DNA from: Caballeronia sordidicola | Lineage (GTDB): Bacteria > Pseudomonadota > Gammaproteobacteria > Burkholderiales > Burkholderiaceae | NCBI RefSeq assembly: GCF_002220365.1 | Contig: NZ_MTHB01000246.1 | Coordinates: 124,001 to 188,000 of the forward strand | DNA length: 64,000 nucleotides | Direction of reading: 5' to 3' | Position numbers and translations under genes: made by a program | Shown here: positions 1-8,175 of the stretch, in pieces | Position numbering within the stretch: the stretch's first letter is position 1 | How the letters are laid out: every line of letters starts with the position of its first letter | Notes under the pieces: generated by a model | Told to the model about the DNA's origin: nothing | Databases searched by the model: none | Seen by the model: only the letters and a program-made list of their open reading frames with translations

Positions 1-1
1 C

Positions 2-538
2 TATCTCCGGCCGCTCGTAACAATCACCGACGACAGCCTTGCCGACTACGGAGTCGATGAACACGGCGGTCGCGTTCACGACCTGCTGGGCACGCGATGC
101 GATCCGTATGTGAACCGGATGCTCACCGGCGAGGATTTCAACTTCCATTGCCATTCGAACCTGACACGCGCGATCGCGCCGCACGGTCTCACCGAATTCG
201 ATGTGCATGACGTACTGAACGTGTTCCAGTGCACCGGCCTCAATCTGAACGATCAGTATTTCATGAAGGCCTGTCCGGCGAAGAAAGGCGACTACCTGGA
301 GTTCTTCGCGGAGATCGATCTGTTGTGCGCGCTGTCCACCTGCCCGGGCGGAGATTTGTCCTTGCCGATGTGGGGCCCGGACGCGCGCGATCCGCTCGAA
401 GTTTGCCGGCCGCTGGGTGTGGAGGTATATCGGCTTGCCCCCCAGATGCTCGATGGATGGAGTTCGCCGGAGGCGCCGCCTTATCGCGGCCTGCACGGCA
501 TGAGGCTGGATACGTCGGGTCGCGGCGGCTGTTGCTGA
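2..538 (+). CDS. DUF1989 (urea carboxylase-associated) family protein, 5' truncated
   Basis: The reading frame is open from base 2 to a TGA at 538, so the start lies outside the window; 178 residues are visible. Recognisable family blocks are LLGTRCDPYVNRML, GEDFNFHCHSN and the C-terminal STCPGGDLSLPMWG. DUF1989 proteins often sit beside urea carboxylase or guanidine/urea genes and are thought to bind a metal through the conserved Cys/His residues; their reaction is not settled. Nothing visible downstream belongs to urea metabolism, so any partner genes must lie upstream of the window. Family assignment is firm, substrate unknown. Confidence 0.8.
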   Translation, partial: YLRPLVTITDDSLADYGVDEHGGRVHDLLGTRCDPYVNRMLTGEDFNFHCHSNLTRAIAPHGLTEFDVHDVLNVFQCTGLNLNDQYFMKACPAKKGDYLEFFAEIDLLCALSTCPGGDLSLPMWGPDARDPLEVCRPLGVEVYRLAPQMLDGWSSPEAPPYRGLHGMRLDTSGRGGCC

Positions 539-711
539 CAGCGGTATCGCGGATGTCGCCTGCATAGATGACGCCATCGGGCAAGCCGCTCGATGGCGCC
601 CGTCGTCGCTGTAATCGCGATCCGCAAATGCCACAACCGACACCATTCACGATGACGCGACGTGCGGCGCAACTTGTCGCAGCAGCGCGGCCGGATTGCC
701 GCACGACTCGC

Positions 712-1638
712 TCATTCGCTGTCAACGTCCGTCTTGGTACTGCTCGGCACGCCACCCGGTCCGGCAGGATCGGGGTTGCCAAAACGTGGCAGTGACCCGT
801 CCATACGGGCGCGATCCAGTTCGGCGCGCACCTGCGCACGTGTCTTCGGACCTTGAGCGGATTGCACTAGAGGCGGCTTTGGCGCTACACGCTGGGCTGG
901 CGGTAGCGCTTGTTCGGTCGGCGGCGTCGCGGGAGATAGCGCGGGACGTGCCTGTGTGCTGGCAACGGTTGGCGCCATGGTTGGGGCGACGGTTTGCGCT
1001 ACAGTCGGCGCTGCCGTCGGCGAACCCGAGTCCGTCCTTCCGGTTCCCAACACCGGGCTTGTCGCTTCGGTGTTTATAGCGCTGTTCGATGCGGTTCTGA
1101 TCTGACGAGCATCCGTGATCCGTGACCGATGCGACGTGCTTGTCGCATGTTCGCGAACTGGGAATGCGCTCTCATGCGAACGTCCTGCTCTCACGGGCGA
1201 ACGCATTGTAGTCCGGGTCGACTGCGCTGTACTGCGCGGGTTGTCAGGTGGCGAAACCGGAGGTACGGGGTCAGCCTTTTCCTCACGCGCCTGTAATTCT
1301 TTCTGGAGTGACACCGCGCGACTGTCGTCCTTGTTAAGCGTTTGCACCGCCCCCAACAGCACCTTGGCGGAAGCAAGGTCGTTACGTTTCAGGCTGTCCC
1401 GAATCGCCTGAAGAATGTGGGAGATGTCGTCAGAATGGCCGCTCGCAGAAGCCAGGTTTGATCTCCGGGTTTCGACCGGGCCATTGTCCAGTTCGCCGGC
1501 GGTGGAAGCGCCATTGCGCCCCGAGCCTGATTGCGCTCCCGACAGTTTGTCCTCGCCTGACCGCATTACAGATGCACCGATCACCAGGGCACCGAAAAGG
1601 AGGCCCGCGAGGAGTGTCCTTTTGGGGTTGCTCATCAT
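712..1638 (-). CDS. Membrane-anchored, low-complexity protein with a C-terminal DUF4148-like segment
   Basis: About 308 residues. An N-terminal hydrophobic anchor (RTLLAGLLFGALVIGASVM) is followed by a charged region with a short helical stretch (ISHILQAIRDSLKRNDLASA), then a long Ser/Thr/Pro/Ala-rich linker with TVAPT-like repeats, and a C-terminal block KTRAQVRAELDRARMDGSLP that resembles the core of DUF4148, a small periplasmic Burkholderiales family. I start at the ATG-ATG pair at 1638/1635, preceded by a weak GGGATAG; an upstream ATG at 1668 is possible. The middle looks like TPR-like helix plus disordered linker. Function unknown; probably envelope-facing. Confidence 0.6.
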   Translation of the reverse strand: MMSNPKRTLLAGLLFGALVIGASVMRSGEDKLSGAQSGSGRNGASTAGELDNGPVETRRSNLASASGHSDDISHILQAIRDSLKRNDLASAKVLLGAVQTLNKDDSRAVSLQKELQAREEKADPVPPVSPPDNPRSTAQSTRTTMRSPVRAGRSHESAFPVREHATSTSHRSRITDARQIRTASNSAINTEATSPVLGTGRTDSGSPTAAPTVAQTVAPTMAPTVASTQARPALSPATPPTEQALPPAQRVAPKPPLVQSAQGPKTRAQVRAELDRARMDGSLPRFGNPDPAGPGGVPSSTKTDVDSE

Positions 1639-1668
1639 ATGGTCTATCCCATAGCTTGAAATGCGCAT

Positions 1669-2022
1669 GCGACACGCGGGTGAGGCCTGCCTGACCGACT
1701 TTCACTCGGCAAGGGGGGTGGCATGCATAGACTCAGCATAAAAAGTACCGCGCATGAAATGCGGCTTTACCATCAGTAAGCTACGCGCTCGGAGGGAAGA
1801 TTGGATGCGCCAATCCCTAGCCGATATCCGCCAAAATCGAGGTTTTTGTAGGCTCTCCAACGGTGCCGTTTGTCACACGGTTGGGTCCATCCAAGCACGC
1901 CTGCGGGCGCTGCTACACTTGCCGCCGTGTCAATTGCCGCATAACCCTTGACGCCCGCACGATGCCAATCGGTATCCGCCACCGTCGCGCGGCCATTCCT
2001 CTTCTGACAAAGTCTGCAACCC
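1669..2022. other. Divergent intergenic region, no gene seen
   Basis: 354 bases between a minus-strand and a plus-strand gene, so it should hold promoters for both. I found no clear -35/-10 pair, operator dyad or convincing small gene. Short open frames here lack ribosome sites and family features. Confidence 0.5.
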
Positions 2023-2646
2023 ATGCTTCGATTCGAGAACCTCTGCAAGCGTTACGATGAGCGCGTTATTTTCCAAGGGCTGCGCTATAGCGCCGGCACC
2101 GGATGCGTGGCGCTGAACGATGAAACCGGCAGCGGCAAATCCACCTTGCTCGGTATCCTTGCCGGTGAGATCAAACCCGACCAGGGCGACGTTTGGATAA
2201 ACGGGCACGCGCTGCGAAGCACCCCGCTCGAGTCCAAGTCCATACTCGCCTACATCCCGGACGACTGCATCCCGTACTCGCTGCAGACCGGCCGCGAGTA
2301 TCTGGAGTTGGTGGCATCGAACAGGAAAACAGTCGTCGGCAGCATGACGCTCGACTTGGCGAACCGCTTTGGCTTGACACCACATCTCGAGAAGCGTTTC
2401 GAGCAAATGTCGTTTGGTACCCGCAAGAAAATTTTTCTGACGGCGGCGGCGCTGGGCAATGTGAAGGTCGTTATAGCGGATGAACCAGGCGCTGGCCTCG
2501 ATGCCCCCGCGCGCGCTGTTCTGATTGATTTGTTCAAGACGTTGAGTAAAGACCGCGCGGTTTTCTTTTCGAGTTATGACGCGGATTTTACGCAGGCTTG
2601 TAGCGCGAAAATGATCAGTTTTGCTGAGCTTGGCATGGGGGTATAA
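2023..2646 (+). CDS. Orphan ABC-type ATPase with degenerate nucleotide-binding motifs
   Basis: 207 residues with the fold order of an ABC ATPase: Walker A region NDETGSGKST (about 32-41), signature-position MSFGTRKK (about 128) and Walker B VVIADEPGAGLDA (about 150-162). The Walker A first glycine is replaced by Asp and the signature lacks the LSGG pattern, resembling the CcmA/ABC-2 exporter class rather than importers. There is no adjacent permease and no strong Shine-Dalgarno before the ATG. The H-loop position reads SSYDADF, so the usual switch His is also missing. It could be a divergent exporter subunit, a regulatory ATPase or a decaying gene. Confidence 0.65.
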   Translation: MLRFENLCKRYDERVIFQGLRYSAGTGCVALNDETGSGKSTLLGILAGEIKPDQGDVWINGHALRSTPLESKSILAYIPDDCIPYSLQTGREYLELVASNRKTVVGSMTLDLANRFGLTPHLEKRFEQMSFGTRKKIFLTAAALGNVKVVIADEPGAGLDAPARAVLIDLFKTLSKDRAVFFSSYDADFTQACSAKMISFAELGMGV

Positions 2647-2731
2647 GCGGATGCTGGGGGCGTCGGCGTGTGTCGAGATCCATCGCCCTCGAACGTACAT
2701 GTCCCCACGATGCCCGAGAATGCGCGATGCT

Positions 2732-3553
2732 TCATCCAGTTCTCATCGCTCGCACGATCAGGACCAACCCCACCACGACGACGACGGCTCCAATAACTCT
2801 CGCCACGCGCTCGCCGACCGGCGCAAGACGTTCGACGGTGATGGCTGCCGTGACGGCAACCATCACGCGCAGATCCATGACACCCATCGCGAGAAGGATC
2901 GCCGTCAGGCCGGCACAGCAGGTGCTGCAGTGAAGACCCAGGCGCAGGCCATGTCGCCAGGCTGTGCGGGCGTCCGCCGGCAAAGCCTGCAACATGCAAC
3001 CGCGCCCCGGCGTAGCCCGGCAGCAGGCAAGGTGATGCGCTTTCCAAGCGGTGAACTGAAGCGCGCCGGCGATCAGGACGACCACCGCGGACGCGATCGG
3101 AACGGCGCGCGCGAGTGCTGGCAACTGCATCTCGAGCGCCGCCAGCGTGACGCCTAGCGCAAAGGCGGCCACTCCAAGCAGGGCCCACACGAAGAAGTAC
3201 CCGGCGCCCACCAGCGCGGTCAGCCGATCCAGTCCTGTCTCGACTGTCTCGCCTGTCCTGCCAACGGCCTGACGGTAGCGCCACAGCATGGGCGTGAAGG
3301 ATGGCAGCATCATCGCCACCATCATCGCAACCCACATGCCGATGAACGACGCCGCAGCGCCGGTCCACGTTTGTCCGCACATCCGCATCCACGCCATCGA
3401 CATCGTCCAGCCGCCGGGCATCGGCATCTCGCCCATCGCCGACATGGACGCGCACCAGACGATCGTCACCGCCGCGCTGGCGGCGAAGAGCAGCGCCGAG
3501 ACGCCGAAGAAGGCCCGCTGGGAAGCTCGATCCGACACCATGCTTTGCGACAT
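2732..3553 (-). CDS. DUF2182 integral membrane protein
   Basis: 273 residues with about six to seven hydrophobic helices rich in Met, Trp and Ala, including WVAMMVAMMLPSFTPML, characteristic of DUF2182. A cysteine cluster (HHLACC and LHCSTCCAG) lies in the C-terminal half and could bind metal; that is inference. I place the start at the ATG at 3553 because GGGAGG sits seven bases upstream; the longer frame to 3628 lacks this. It follows the DUF899 gene by 41 bases on the same strand, so the two are probably cotranscribed. Biochemical role unknown. Confidence 0.82.
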   Translation of the reverse strand: MSQSMVSDRASQRAFFGVSALLFAASAAVTIVWCASMSAMGEMPMPGGWTMSMAWMRMCGQTWTGAAASFIGMWVAMMVAMMLPSFTPMLWRYRQAVGRTGETVETGLDRLTALVGAGYFFVWALLGVAAFALGVTLAALEMQLPALARAVPIASAVVVLIAGALQFTAWKAHHLACCRATPGRGCMLQALPADARTAWRHGLRLGLHCSTCCAGLTAILLAMGVMDLRVMVAVTAAITVERLAPVGERVARVIGAVVVVVGLVLIVRAMRTG

Positions 3554-3594
3554 ATTCTGCCTCCCGTTCGCGCGAACGACGCCCGCAATCTGGC

Positions 3595-4365
3595 TCAGCG
3601 CTTGCTGTATTCGTCGTGACGCTTCCACCAGACACCTGTCTCGTTGCGCCCCTTGGACGCGCGGTCAAGCCACTGGTACATGCCCCAGACGCCGTCCACG
3701 CCACGGGAATAGGCGGAATAGGTGTGATAGACAACGCCGTCCTCAAGAACGAACGCACTGATGCCCGGCCTCTCGCGTGCGTACGTCGCCGTGTCGGTTC
3801 CGGACATGGCCGCGAACGTGGTGGCCCCGTCGGGTGTCGTGCGCGAGGGTATGTCGACCACAGGCGCCTCGCGTACATAGTTGTATTCAACCGTACCCTC
3901 GCGCTGTTGCTGCTCGGTGAGCGAGATGTTGAAGTCGAAGTTGAAGTCGCTGCCGAACGAGGACGCCCAGGGAAAAGTCCATCCCATCCGGCGCTGGTAA
4001 GTCTGCAACTTCGCGAGCGGCGCCCTCGACACCGCCGAAAGCGTGACGTCGTGGTTCGCAAGGTGCACCACGACGCCGTCGAAGCCATCCGCGATCGACG
4101 AGCAGGATGGGCATCCCGCCGTGTAGTCGGGTCCGAACATGAAGTGATAGACGAGCAGTTGGGAGCGCCCTCGGAAGAGATCTGCCAGCGAGGCACTCCC
4201 TTCATTGGTTTCGAATCGGTAGTCCTTGCCAACGCGGACCCACGGCAGCGCCTGACGCTGCCGCGCCAGTTCGTCGCCGCGCCGGGTGAATTCCTTTTCC
4301 GCATCGAGCAACTCCAGCCGCGCTGCCAACCATTCTTGACGTGTCCCGGTTACATGTGTCGTCAT
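3595..4365 (-). CDS. DUF899 thioredoxin-like protein (copy 1)
   Basis: 256 residues. Family hallmarks are the N-terminal EWLAARLELLDAEKEFTRR helix, LPWVRVGKDYRFET, a peroxiredoxin-like segment YHFMFGPDYTAGCPSCSS (CPSC at about 106-109), WASSFGSDFNFDF and the C-terminal GMYQWLDRASKGRNE. DUF899 proteins have a thioredoxin-like fold and a CxxC-type motif, suggesting a redox role, but no reaction is established. It heads a two-gene unit with DUF2182 and is divergent from a winged-helix regulator at 4493. A second DUF899 gene lies at 46604-47395, so the window has two clear paralogues in different operons. Confidence 0.85.
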   Translation of the reverse strand: MTTHVTGTRQEWLAARLELLDAEKEFTRRGDELARQRQALPWVRVGKDYRFETNEGSASLADLFRGRSQLLVYHFMFGPDYTAGCPSCSSIADGFDGVVVHLANHDVTLSAVSRAPLAKLQTYQRRMGWTFPWASSFGSDFNFDFNISLTEQQQREGTVEYNYVREAPVVDIPSRTTPDGATTFAAMSGTDTATYARERPGISAFVLEDGVVYHTYSAYSRGVDGVWGMYQWLDRASKGRNETGVWWKRHDEYSKR

Positions 4366-4492
4366 CGTCCTTCCCTCCGTCAGGTGTTCGTCGTCGTTCG
4401 TTCAACTTCCGATCCGACATGCGTGTTGGTGATAGATTAGTACGAGGCATCGAACGGAGGGAGTGACAAGTGTGGCGGGATTCGGATAGACC

Positions 4493-5710
4493 ATGGACTC
4501 ACTAATCGCGCTCGCGGCGCGTGCGCTCGCCGCGGGCGACCCGCTCGGCGCACTGAAGCGGATCGCCTTGCGCGACGACGCGCCTGCGCTCGCGCTTCGA
4601 GGCATCGCGATGGCGCAACTCGGCGATCTCGTTCGAGCGAAGGCGCTCATGCGAAGTGCGGCGCGCGCGTTCGGTCCGAAAGAAGCCGTGGCGCGCGCGC
4701 GGTGTGTCGTCGCCGAGGCGGAGATCGCGCTCGCCTCAAGAGACCTGGGCTGGACCGCGAAGACGCTCGACGCAGCGCGCGCGACACTGGAAGCACACGG
4801 CGACCGCGCAAACGCCGCGCATGCACGGTATCTCGTAGTCCGGCGCCTCCTCCTCATCGGACGTCTCGATGAGGCCGAGCGGGCGCTCGCCGGGCTTGAT
4901 CCCACGCCCTTCCCGCCCGCGTTGAGGGTCGCCCACGAGCTTGTCGTGGCAGGAATCGCCATGCGGCGCCTACAGGCGAAGACAGCGCGCGCTGCGCTTG
5001 CCCGGGCCGAACGCGCCGCGCGTCATGCGGGTATTCCTGCGCTTACGGCAGAGGTTGCAAACGCATCCCTCATACTGGATACGCCCTCCGCGCGCTTGAT
5101 TGCGAGTGGTGAGGACAGACTCCTCCTGCTCGATGAGGTCGAAACGTTACTGGCGTCGAAGGCGCTTGTCGTGGACGCGTGCCGCCAGCTCGTGCGCGAC
5201 CCGGGCACGGTGGTTTCGCTCGCCAGGCGTCCGGTCTTGTTCGCGCTCGCACGCGCGCTGGGCGAAGCGTGGCCCGAAGACGTGCCCAGGGACACGCTCG
5301 TCGCCCGGGCATTCCGGGCGAAACACGCCGATGAATCGCATCGCGCGCGCTTGCGTGTTGAAATGGGACGGCTTCGCACGGTGCTCGGGACGCTGGGCAG
5401 CGTGAGCGCGACGAAGCGCGGGTTTGTGCTGGTGCCGCGTGCCGCGCGCGAGGTCTTCGTGCTGGCGCGGCCCGTTGAAGACAAACATGCGGCGGTGCTT
5501 GTCTTCCTTGCCGACGGTGAGTCGTGGACGAGCTCAGCTCTCGCGCTTGTGCTTGGAGCCAGCCAGCGCACCGTGCAGCGCTCACTGGACTCGCTTGCGG
5601 CCGCCGGTAAGGTGCAGTCGTTTGGCCGCGGGCGGGCACGTCGCTGGTTGACCCCGCCAGTGCCGGGATTCGCGACAAGCTTGTTACTCCCCGCTCCACT
5701 TACCCAATGA
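4493..5710 (+). CDS. Helix-rich protein with C-terminal winged-helix DNA-binding domain
   Basis: 405 residues. The first 200 residues are Ala/Leu/Arg-rich helical repeats of TPR character (GDPLGALKRIALRD, GDLVRAKALMRSAARAFG). The C-terminal third holds a winged helix (HAAVLVFLADGESWTSSALA, LGASQRTVQRSLDSLAAAG, VQSFGRGRARRWL). It lies 127 bases from the divergent DUF899-DUF2182 unit, so regulation of that unit is the simplest reading, though unproven. The beta-propeller gene at 5724 follows after 13 bases and is probably in the same transcript. The arrangement recalls SARP/TPR-type regulators with reversed domain order. Confidence 0.7.
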   Translation: MDSLIALAARALAAGDPLGALKRIALRDDAPALALRGIAMAQLGDLVRAKALMRSAARAFGPKEAVARARCVVAEAEIALASRDLGWTAKTLDAARATLEAHGDRANAAHARYLVVRRLLLIGRLDEAERALAGLDPTPFPPALRVAHELVVAGIAMRRLQAKTARAALARAERAARHAGIPALTAEVANASLILDTPSARLIASGEDRLLLLDEVETLLASKALVVDACRQLVRDPGTVVSLARRPVLFALARALGEAWPEDVPRDTLVARAFRAKHADESHRARLRVEMGRLRTVLGTLGSVSATKRGFVLVPRAAREVFVLARPVEDKHAAVLVFLADGESWTSSALALVLGASQRTVQRSLDSLAAAGKVQSFGRGRARRWLTPPVPGFATSLLLPAPLTQ

Positions 5711-5723
5711 TTAGGATGCCACT

Positions 5724-6413
5724 ATGAAACGATCAGAGGCGCAAATCATCCGTGAATATGGGCCCTTCCCGGGTGTCGATAACGTGGCTGGCGTCACGTA
5801 TGACGGTGAGCACGTCTGGTTTGGATCCGGAGACAAGCTGAACGCCTTCGATCCGGCGAGTGGCAACCCTCCTCTGCGCTCACTCGATGTCGCTGCCGAT
5901 GCAGGAACAGCCTTCGACGGCCAGCACCTGTTTCAGATAGCCGGAGATCGTATCCAGAAGATCGATCCGGCCACCGGCCGGGTGCTCGCCACGATCCCGG
6001 CGCCCGCTGGCGGCGCTAACTCGGGGCTCGCGTGGGCGGAAGGAACGCTCTGGGTGGGGCAGTATCAGAGCCGGAAGATCCATCAAGTCGATCCTCAAAC
6101 AGGGGCGGTTCTTCGCGCCATAGAATCCAACCGCTTCGTCACCGGTGTCACCTGGGTTGACGGAGAGCTCTGGCACGGCACCTGGGAAGATGACGCGAGC
6201 GAGCTGAGACATATCGATCCGCAAACGGGAGAGGTCCTGGAGAGCCTCCAGATGCCGTCCGGTGCAGGGGTGTCGGGGCTCGAGTCGGATGGCGGCGAGC
6301 AATTCTTCTGCGGTGGCGGAAACAGTGGAAAGGTAAGAGCTGTTCGCCGGCCCCGGCGAGACTCCGCGTCCGGCAGCGACGCCGGGATTCCCGTCGACTC
6401 TGAAAGCGAGTAG
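5724..6413 (+). CDS. Beta-propeller repeat protein (YncE / glutamine cyclotransferase-like)
   Basis: 229 residues made of repeated blades of the form GVTYDGEHVWFGSGDKLNAF, GTAFDGQHLFQIAGDRIQKI, GLAWAEGTLWVGQYQSRKI, GVTWVDGELWHGTW, each followed by a D-P-TG turn. There is no signal peptide, so it appears cytoplasmic, unlike true glutaminyl cyclases. The repeat count (about five) is low for a closed propeller and the C-terminus after GGGNSGKV ends in a polar RRPRRDSASGS tail, which may mean late truncation. It is 13 bases downstream of the winged-helix gene. Function unknown; a sensor or binding role for that regulator's pathway is inference. Confidence 0.65.
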   Translation: MKRSEAQIIREYGPFPGVDNVAGVTYDGEHVWFGSGDKLNAFDPASGNPPLRSLDVAADAGTAFDGQHLFQIAGDRIQKIDPATGRVLATIPAPAGGANSGLAWAEGTLWVGQYQSRKIHQVDPQTGAVLRAIESNRFVTGVTWVDGELWHGTWEDDASELRHIDPQTGEVLESLQMPSGAGVSGLESDGGEQFFCGGGNSGKVRAVRRPRRDSASGSDAGIPVDSESE

Positions 6414-6432
6414 TTCGCGCAACCCAGCGCGC

Positions 6433-8175
6433 TTAATGCGCAAGCTCAGTATCGCGAAGCACCATTCCGTGGCGCTGCCGGGCGATGTCGCGGGACGATC
6501 CAATCTCCCGCTGCATGCGGGTCGAGTCCCATCCCAACACACGCGCCGCGATTGCCGCAATTTCATCCAGCACGGCACCGGTCAATTGCCCGGAGATCGC
6601 GATCGTTGTCCGGCGGAAAAGCAGATCCGCAAGATGCGTCACGGCTTCGTGCTCACACAGGTACTGAATCTCTCGCGCTGTGTAACTCGGCCCGCTTGCG
6701 AGCGGTTTGTCATGGAACCTGTCGTGCACCGGCGAGCAGAATGCCGCGATGGCGGATGCACTCGTACCGTAACGCGTGAGCAAGGTTTCAGCTCGTTCGA
6801 CCGGAACACCGCAACGCGCGGAAAACTCGTTGATCCATGCAGCCCTATCCGCAGAGGTGCGTGGAAAATCATGCCCGCCACCAATGGCTTCGTCTCGAGT
6901 GCTGACCCGACGCGTGCGCCCGAGGCGCTTGAGCGTATCGTCGGCGACGGATTCGGCAAATCCCCGGAAGGTTGTCCATTTGCCGCCGACCAGCGAGAGC
7001 ACGGGGATCTCGGTATCGGGCAGATGATCGACGTGCACCACATGATCGCGACTTACGTCGCCAGGATTCGCGGCATCGGAATAGGGTAACGGGCGCACGC
7101 CGCTGTAGCGAAACGTGATGTTCGATGCATCCAGTTCCAGGCGGGGGAAGATTTCCCGCAATACGCCGAGCATATAGTCGACCTCACTGTCCTCGCAGCG
7201 AACCTGGTCGGGATCGCTCACGCGGATATCCGTCGAACCGACCAGAAGCCGGTCCATGAAAGGATAGACAAGACAAATGCGACCGTCCTTCGAGCCGAAG
7301 TACACCATGCGGCCTTGCAGTTGCGCATGGAGCTCACGATGGGTCACGATCAGGTGCGACCCCTTCGCTCCGCCAATGTACTTTCGCTTGATACCGAGCG
7401 ACTGGTTCACGGTGTCGATCCACGCGCCACCAGCGTTGACGATGACGGTCGGCGTGACAGGCAACAGCCGCTCCGACACGAGATCACGCAGCCAGACCGT
7501 GTTGCCTTCCACGTGGTCAACCGTCACGTAGTTTGCAGCCGCGGCTTCCTCGCAGGCGGCCAGTCCGTCTGCTACCAGTTCGTAGTTCAGTCGTTCGGCC
7601 TGAGTGACTTGTGCATCGAAATACGTGGCGGTTGCCTTGATGGCGGGATCGAGCAACGGCAGATTTTGAAGAGAACGTCTTCTGAGCGCGACGTGATGGC
7701 GCGGCATCGTCCGGTGATGGCGGCCAAGAAAATCGTAGATCGTGAGACCGATTTTTGAAATGATCGCACCGCGATCGGCGAGCTTCGACTTGACACCGAA
7801 AAATCGCAGCGTAGACGCGACGATGCCGCCAAAATACGAATGAATCGGCAATACGGTCTCTAGCGGCAGCACGAAGTGCGGCGCGTTTTTCAGCAAAAGA
7901 TTGCGCTCGAGCGTGGATTCGGCGACGAGGCCAAATTCCCCGGTTTCAAGATACTTCAGGCCGCCGTGAATGAGCCTCGACGGCGCCGAGCTTGCGCCTG
8001 AGGCGAAGTCCGCCTTATCGATCAGCAAGCAGTCGACGTGTTGCAACGACAGGTCGCGGAACAGCCCTGCACCATTAATCCCGCCACCAATAATGAGCAC
8101 GCTGACTCGGCGCTGTTGTGCCAGCCGGTCGAGAAAAAATTCGCGGGATCGTTCGGTCATCGCTTGTCTCGTCAT
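6433..8175 (-). CDS. GlpD-like FAD-dependent polyol-phosphate dehydrogenase (second copy)
   Basis: 580 residues. The N-terminal dinucleotide fold VLIIGGGINGAGLFRDLSL (about 24-42), then DFASGASSAPSRLIHGGLKY, YSGVRPLPYSDA and VGGKWTTFRGFAE are diagnostic of the GlpD/FAD glycerol-3-phosphate dehydrogenase family. It would oxidise a polyol phosphate to a ketose phosphate and pass electrons to the quinone pool. Its ATG overlaps the stop of the upstream FGGY kinase in a TGATG arrangement, implying translational coupling and a kinase-dehydrogenase pair. The locus has another such pair (eryA-eryB), so this one may serve a second polyol or be glycerol-3-phosphate dehydrogenase. It ends 19 bases from a convergent gene. 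Confidence 0.85.
   Translation of the reverse strand: MTRQAMTERSREFFLDRLAQQRRVSVLIIGGGINGAGLFRDLSLQHVDCLLIDKADFASGASSAPSRLIHGGLKYLETGEFGLVAESTLERNLLLKNAPHFVLPLETVLPIHSYFGGIVASTLRFFGVKSKLADRGAIISKIGLTIYDFLGRHHRTMPRHHVALRRRSLQNLPLLDPAIKATATYFDAQVTQAERLNYELVADGLAACEEAAAANYVTVDHVEGNTVWLRDLVSERLLPVTPTVIVNAGGAWIDTVNQSLGIKRKYIGGAKGSHLIVTHRELHAQLQGRMVYFGSKDGRICLVYPFMDRLLVGSTDIRVSDPDQVRCEDSEVDYMLGVLREIFPRLELDASNITFRYSGVRPLPYSDAANPGDVSRDHVVHVDHLPDTEIPVLSLVGGKWTTFRGFAESVADDTLKRLGRTRRVSTRDEAIGGGHDFPRTSADRAAWINEFSARCGVPVERAETLLTRYGTSASAIAAFCSPVHDRFHDKPLASGPSYTAREIQYLCEHEAVTHLADLLFRRTTIAISGQLTGAVLDEIAAIAARVLGWDSTRMQREIGSSRDIARQRHGMVLRDTELAH

Noticed and set aside
2574-4304. 576-codon open frame on the minus strand
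   Set aside because: It is an out-of-frame shadow of the DUF2182 and DUF899 genes; its product is Arg/Ser-rich with no family features.
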